Program-made: the position numbers and the translations under genes | Assembly: GCA_902806595.1 (NCBI GenBank) | Contig: CADCXC010000003.1 | Location: forward strand, 1,612,001-1,676,000 | Length of the DNA: 64,000 nucleotides | Source: Pyrenopolyporus hunteri | Lineage: Eukaryota; Ascomycota; Sordariomycetes; Xylariales; Hypoxylaceae | Reading direction: 5' to 3' | Notes under the pieces: model-generated | What the model was told of the DNA's origin: nothing | Seen by the model: only the letters and a program-made list of their open reading frames with translations | Database searches by the model: none | Shown here: positions 59,813 to 64,000 of the stretch, one piece after another | Numbering within the stretch: position 1 is the first letter of the stretch | Layout of the letters: every line of letters begins with the position of its first letter

Positions 59813-60808
59813 TTACGCGTCCTCGTACAGCTCTACCTCAGGGGAGATCCGTGTTACGAGGCGCCAGCGGCCAATGTTGTCGAGGCGGAATTCGACGATG
59901 TGGGATGATTCGTTGCTAAATCCCTCGAGGATCATCTCCAGCAGTTCGTCGGCGTGTTGCCCCAGCTCTCTACGCCGTTGAATCTCCGCTCTGGTTGCTA
60001 GGTTGCCGGAGCGGGTACGGAACAGTCGGCCACGTCGCTGCGTAGGGGCCGGAGGGGGCGGAGGGGGAGAGAGTGCCAAGGAGGATATCGGAGAGGATGC
60101 CGGAGACGGTGCGGGTGAAAGCGCGGGTGAAGGTGTGGGAGAGTGTGCAGGCGGAGGCGCAGCGAAGGGCGAGGACATGGAGTAGTAGGACGGCTCTGCT
60201 GGGGATAGATTTACGGCTGGTGCTAAGACTGGCGCGGGAACCGGGGCAACAATCGGGATTGGTGTTGGATCTGGTGTTGGATCTGGTGTTGGATCTGGGA
60301 CCGGGGCTGGAGAGACATGCTTTCTTTTATTGGAGAGTGTAGGTGTTGGCCGTTTACGGCGAGAGGATTGAGATGATCGGCTGCTCTTGCTGCTCCTCTG
60401 GTGCTGGAGCGATGATGACGCCTCTTCTGTGTATACGGTATACTGGGTACCTTGAAAATTAGGCGATAACTGTTGAAGGGGCTGGGTGTTGTCATGGACG
60501 GGTGACTGAGCGGTGGACTGGGAGGACTGCTCTGTCCCTTGCAACGTCTCTTGTATCGACAATCGGGACAAGTGTAAAGTTGGTGGCAGGATCACTGGGG
60601 AAGACTGGGAGTTCGTAGTAGCAGTGATGGAATTGGAAGAAGCAGCATCACTGGTTAGTTCAGCAAGAGTTGGTATTTGACGTTGCTTTTGAGCCGAAGG
60701 CTGAGTTAAGAACTGAGGCTGATATTGCGACTGTTGCGATGAAGATTGCTGCTCTTGCTGCTGCGAACCAGTCGGCCACCCCAGAGACACGCGTCCATGT
60801 GCAAACCG
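59813..60808 (-). CDS. ATG-less ORF continuing in frame after the RPA14 stop
   Basis: 331 sense codons, minus strand, beginning at the codon after the RPA14 TGA and in the same frame. Its only Met codons lie far inside. The product is Gln/Ser-rich, then has a basic nuclear-signal-like stretch (RRKRPTPTLSNKRKH), three DPTP repeats, Pro/Ala/Ser-rich sequence, and a C-terminal block (about 75 residues) of ordinary globular composition, TRAEIQRRRELGQHADELLE to VTRISPEVELYEDA. I do not recognise it. It looks coding, yet has no start of its own. It could be reached by reading through the TGA, by alternative splicing that removes the TGA (GTGTAC donor inside RPA14, an ACTGAC branch-like site at the stop, TTCGCAG acceptor), or from an unseen upstream exon. 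Confidence 0.5.
   Translation of the reverse strand, partial: RFAHGRVSLGWPTGSQQQEQQSSSQQSQYQPQFLTQPSAQKQRQIPTLAELTSDAASSNSITATTNSQSSPVILPPTLHLSRLSIQETLQGTEQSSQSTAQSPVHDNTQPLQQLSPNFQGTQYTVYTEEASSSLQHQRSSKSSRSSQSSRRKRPTPTLSNKRKHVSPAPVPDPTPDPTPDPTPIPIVAPVPAPVLAPAVNLSPAEPSYYSMSSPFAAPPPAHSPTPSPALSPAPSPASSPISSLALSPPPPPPAPTQRRGRLFRTRSGNLATRAEIQRRRELGQHADELLEMILEGFSNESSHIVEFRLDNIGRWRLVTRISPEVELYEDA
60261..60296. repeat. 12 bp minisatellite inside the ORF
   Basis: Three perfect tandem copies of GGTGTTGGATCT (plus strand), encoding the DPTP repeats on the minus strand. Length variation between strains would be in frame. Confidence 0.9.
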
Positions 60809-61580
60809 TCAGTTCATCCCACCTCTATCGGGGTACACGAAGATCTCCTTGAATTGATGCGTAACGTCGACGACGTTCTGGCATAATTGGTAGTCTACGG
60901 ATTGGAGGTTAGCTCATACATACATTAATAAAAATCTCAATAAAATAAAAATAGGATGAGCGAGCACCAAAAAAACAAGTCACGCTGGTTCATGTAATGA
61001 AGGGGCCAGGCAGCTAGTAGGTGTGTGACGTCCCGACGATACGGTGTATAATAATAGGGTAAATCGTGCTACTTACTAACATTAGAGCCGAGATCTATAG
61101 CATTTAGCACCTTGACCGTTAAGTCCGAGTTCACCTTGCCAATGATCTGAGCTGCATTTCCAACCATGAGATGGCAGTCCTATGAGCGGGAGATGTTTGT
61201 TAGTTTGTAATGAACTTTGCGGTGAGTGTTGAGCCATGGCCTAGAGTATTCCCTGGAGCGTTTCCTAGGGCGTATCCTAGAGCATTTTAGGTTGCTTGAC
61301 CGTATGCAAGGTGGAATTCCCTGCGAGGGCCCTAACGCTGACGCGGGCTCTAAAGCCGCAAATGGAGGCGGATACCCAGAACCTACGTGATACCTTGAAG
61401 AACGTGAATCAATGAACCTCACACACTTACCCTGTTGAGATGTGCTTGGATCTGGCCATCGGCCTCAAGAAAGGCGACATCGCCGCGGAGTTGGGCCACC
61501 TTGCCAACGATGATGACGTTGTGGCCAATGTAGGAGTCCAAAAGGGCCGCGGAGATGCGGGGTGTTGAGGTCGACTCCAT
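60809..61580 (-). CDS. RFA3: replication protein A 14 kDa subunit (Rpa3)
   Basis: Three exons on the minus strand: 61580-61431, 61179-61077, 60894-60809; 112 residues, the family size. The single OB-fold reads ISAALLDSYIGHNVIIVGKV, LRGDVAFLEADGQIQAHLNR, DCHLMVGNAAQIIGKVNSDL, TVKVLNAIDLGSNVNYQLCQ, NVVDVTHQFKEIFVYPD. It is the smallest subunit of the trimeric single-strand DNA binding complex used in replication, repair and recombination. Introns are 251 and 182 bp, longer than most here. The intron 2 donor GTAAGT overlaps a GTTAGT; only the GTAAGT choice (61076) keeps frame. An ACGCGT box lies 222 bp upstream. The stop codon TGA is followed by C and by a 331-codon in-frame ORF. Confidence 0.93.
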
Positions 61581-61801
61581 CCTGCAAAACGGGTAAAAAA
61601 GATTTTGTTAAACGTGATACTGAGATCGAAATTCAGCTGGTGGAGGCTTGGGTACTTTTTCTTTTTCTTCTCTTCTCTTCTCTTCCTAATGTCTTCGTTT
61701 CTCCCCCCCACAACGACGTTCAGGATGTTAAAGATTAAAAAGGGTTAAGGTGCGGGTGCGGGCCTTTGAAGTTGGGCTGAGTGGGAAAAGAAAAAAGCGC
61801 G

Positions 61802-61807
61802 ACGCGT
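61802..61807. promoter_or_regulatory. ACGCGT (MCB-type) site upstream of RPA14
   Basis: MluI cell-cycle box core 222 bp before the RPA14 ATG, embedded in GCGCGACGCGTTA. RPA genes are MBF targets in yeasts, so the placement is sensible, but a single hexamer is weak evidence. Confidence 0.4.
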
Positions 61808-62100
61808 TAGAGACAGCTACCTTCGGGGGTACCCAGGTAGGTAGGGTAGTTGCGTTGCTCGGGAGCTTGGAGCTTGGTTGCTCAGAAAGCTGAAAGCTGA
61901 AAAATGATTAGTCCCAAGAGGGAAGAGGGCGATAAGGGCCTCGGTACGTGGGTCGGCGCCACTCTCATGCCCGCGATAAGCACTAGAGCTAAGAATAAGG
62001 CAAGAACAACCAATTAAAAATTAAGACGGCGCCTTAACGATAGCTAATACCCAAGGTACTTAGTTTATATATATATATACTTTACATACCACCGCATGAA

Positions 62101-62208
62101 GTATCTACCTAGGTACCTAGGTACATGTACCTACGTATAATGCGTGGTCATTCTATGCGGAACTATGTACCTAGGTACCTATGTACCTAGGTACTTCCAT
62201 ACATGTAC
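62101..62208. repeat. palindromic TACCTAGGTA cluster
   Basis: At least four overlapping palindromes of the GTACCTAGGTAC type within about 110 bp, plus GTACATGTAC. Every unit can fold on itself. It lies about 520-630 bp upstream of the RPA14 start. Confidence 0.85.
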
Positions 62209-64000
62209 ACAACGGGCCGGATCGGCTTCCCCCAAACGCAGTGCACGGCTACACAGCAGCATGGCCCAGCAGAAGGACGTTAAAAAAGAGTGGCGCGCCA
62301 TCAAATCCGAGCAATGCAGGTCGAAGTCTTATAGTATGGAATAGTTCAACAATTTATATTGGGGATTCATTTCTTTTTTTTTCTATTTTTACCAAATAGA
62401 AATATATGAACTGGATATCCTGTAACAGCTATTGTTATATACTTCATTTATTATCATAGGTTGGTATTGATTTTTAATACTTAAAGTCCCTGAATACTTA
62501 TTGTAATGAAGTGGGCCAGTTAGGTAAGGCATTTCAACGTTCTTCTGCTTGGCTCGGAAATACTTCTTCTCTACTCAGCCAATCAGGTACTTCGGAATGA
62601 GTTCAGTTTCAGTCCGGAGCATGTCATTGGTCCAACCATGCCAAGTAAATCGCTGACATATGATAGGCAGTTTTATGCAACAACCGAGCTGCTTCTCCCT
62701 ACTGATACTATATCATCGACCTCGTAACAATCTAGTTAGGAAACTCAGAGTACTTAAAGTTCCTAGGTATATCAAGGAATTTAGGAAGTTAATTACCTTA
62801 GGAGAAAACTCATGTGATATCTGCAAAGTGGCGGGACGCCGTATTAGTTTAACTGCAGGCCGAGAGTTAAACATATGCTAATAATATCACATAACTGCAG
62901 CGAGATGAAGCATTCCAATATATAGGTACCTACCTACCAGGTTATGTATACTTATCTTAGGCAGGCCATCACATGACATTAAAGGGGGTGGGGGGCATGA
63001 ATACTTTTCTGTAGCTACTACATTACGCAGTACAACAACAACCTAAAATATGAAGTTTCTGTAGCCTACCCGGGGCCGAGTGAGCAAAGACGGTCCACTT
63101 GACTCGGGACTGAACCTACAACTGAATTTGAGTTTTGCGGGGCATCCCGCTATCTTTATACGCCACTGAGAACAAGGATGGGGAGAAATAACCAAAACCG
63201 GGAACCAGAGACCTCGGAACTTTGTCCAGAAACAAGACCTATCGTCGTATCCGGGCATAGTGTTCCGAGGTGGCCGAAAATCTTCTGTCTCGCTCCCACT
63301 TCGCGACATTCACTCCTCCCAAGTCCTCCCAAGTGACACATCACGCAGGCGGTATGGCACCGATTTGCTTGGAACCGTTTGATCCAAGCAGAAAGAGCCT
63401 CAGAGGAGTGGCTATGGTCTACGGTGATTGGGATCACAATGTACGCCGTCAAAAACTATCTAAACGTCTGTGTGCATAAAACTCAACTCAAGCTTCCATT
63501 CTTTCAAACTCATATGCTACAGATGACTACGGTACATCTTTAAATACAGCCTCGTAAATCTTAAAGGCTTTGTATTAAGAGCCGTCAGGGTTGGTGTGTC
63601 GATCGAGCTTCTTCTCGACGAGGCTACGTGAAGCCCTATTTTAGGACAGCCACGCTGCATATGTATATATGGGGTACTCCCCCTGTCCAGCACGTGAGCC
63701 CCGGACCAGTGTGTCCGGTTGACGAAGCATCTAATCTACCGGTGAGCACGATAGTCCCTATTTTAAACCGAAAATCCGTGCCCCCATGGTTTGGCTTCGT
63801 TGCCACAGACCTCTGCTAGGAGTTCGTCATTCGGTATTAAGCTGCATTTCCCAAACAAATAGCAGAGCCCATTACGACCAATAGGACTTGATAGTTATTT
63901 TCGAACCTTGAGATCGGTTGGGATACCTACCTGATAGATCACATCTACCATGGAGACCCTCTCCTACTCATATCCTTTATCATTGTTGTTGAAAAGAGAT

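Larger units (their letters stand above)
61581..64000. other. RPA14 upstream region and intergenic end of window
   Basis: 2.4 kb. The first 500 bp are the RPA14 5' flank, with an ACGCGT box and the palindromic TACCTAGGTA cluster at 62101-62208. After that no gene is supportable; ORFs of 60-100 codons have no recognisable content. Confidence 0.5.

Overview
The window is nuclear DNA of a filamentous ascomycete (Pezizomycotina, most likely a Sordariomycete; the genus cannot be read from the sequence). Evidence: compact genes with 50-170 bp GT-AG introns carrying CTRAC-type branch sites, a Zn2Cys6 regulator, a cytochrome P450, a filamentous-fungus type ATP-dependent DNA ligase, an Ams2/Spt21-type histone-gene regulator, an AT-rich block that looks like repeat-induced point mutation (RIP), and hundreds of scattered TACCTA/TAGGTA tracts. 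All exon joins were built by hand from splice signals and reading frame.

Layout. 1-2.4 kb: no gene; RIP-like AT block at about 913-1742. 2.4-10.6 kb: DNA ligase (+), ERG2 sterol isomerase (-) sharing a 542 bp divergent promoter with exosome CSL4 (+), then a Sec2-type coiled-coil protein (+). 12.8-14.6 kb: an isolated P450 (+). 19.6-22.0 kb: a seven-exon Zn2Cys6 regulator (-) between two gene deserts (14.6-19.6 and 22.0-38.4 kb). 38.4-61.6 kb: dense housekeeping block with SSH4-type Rsp5 adaptor (-), COMPASS SHG1-like protein with a huge RD/RS tail (-), an 87-residue probable mitochondrial membrane protein (+), eIF2B delta (-), dihydroxyacetone kinase (+), SmD2 (-), 3-hydroxyisobutyryl-CoA hydrolase (+), Ams2/Spt21-like GATA-finger protein (+), RPA14 (-) and an ATG-less 331-codon ORF that continues in frame from the RPA14 stop. 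61.6-64 kb: no gene.

The genes are mostly unrelated housekeeping functions rather than one pathway. Loose themes are chromatin and replication (ligase, SHG1, Ams2-like, RPA14), RNA (CSL4, SmD2, eIF2B delta), membrane traffic (Sec2-like, SSH4) and metabolism (ERG2, P450, DAK, HIBCH). No virus, CRISPR array or intact transposon was seen. The most unusual observations are the long ORF in frame after the RPA14 stop codon, the AT block whose remaining C and G sit almost only in CpG, the 24 kb with a single gene, the widely extended zinc finger of the Ams2-like protein, and the zinc cluster of the regulator encoded over three micro-exons.
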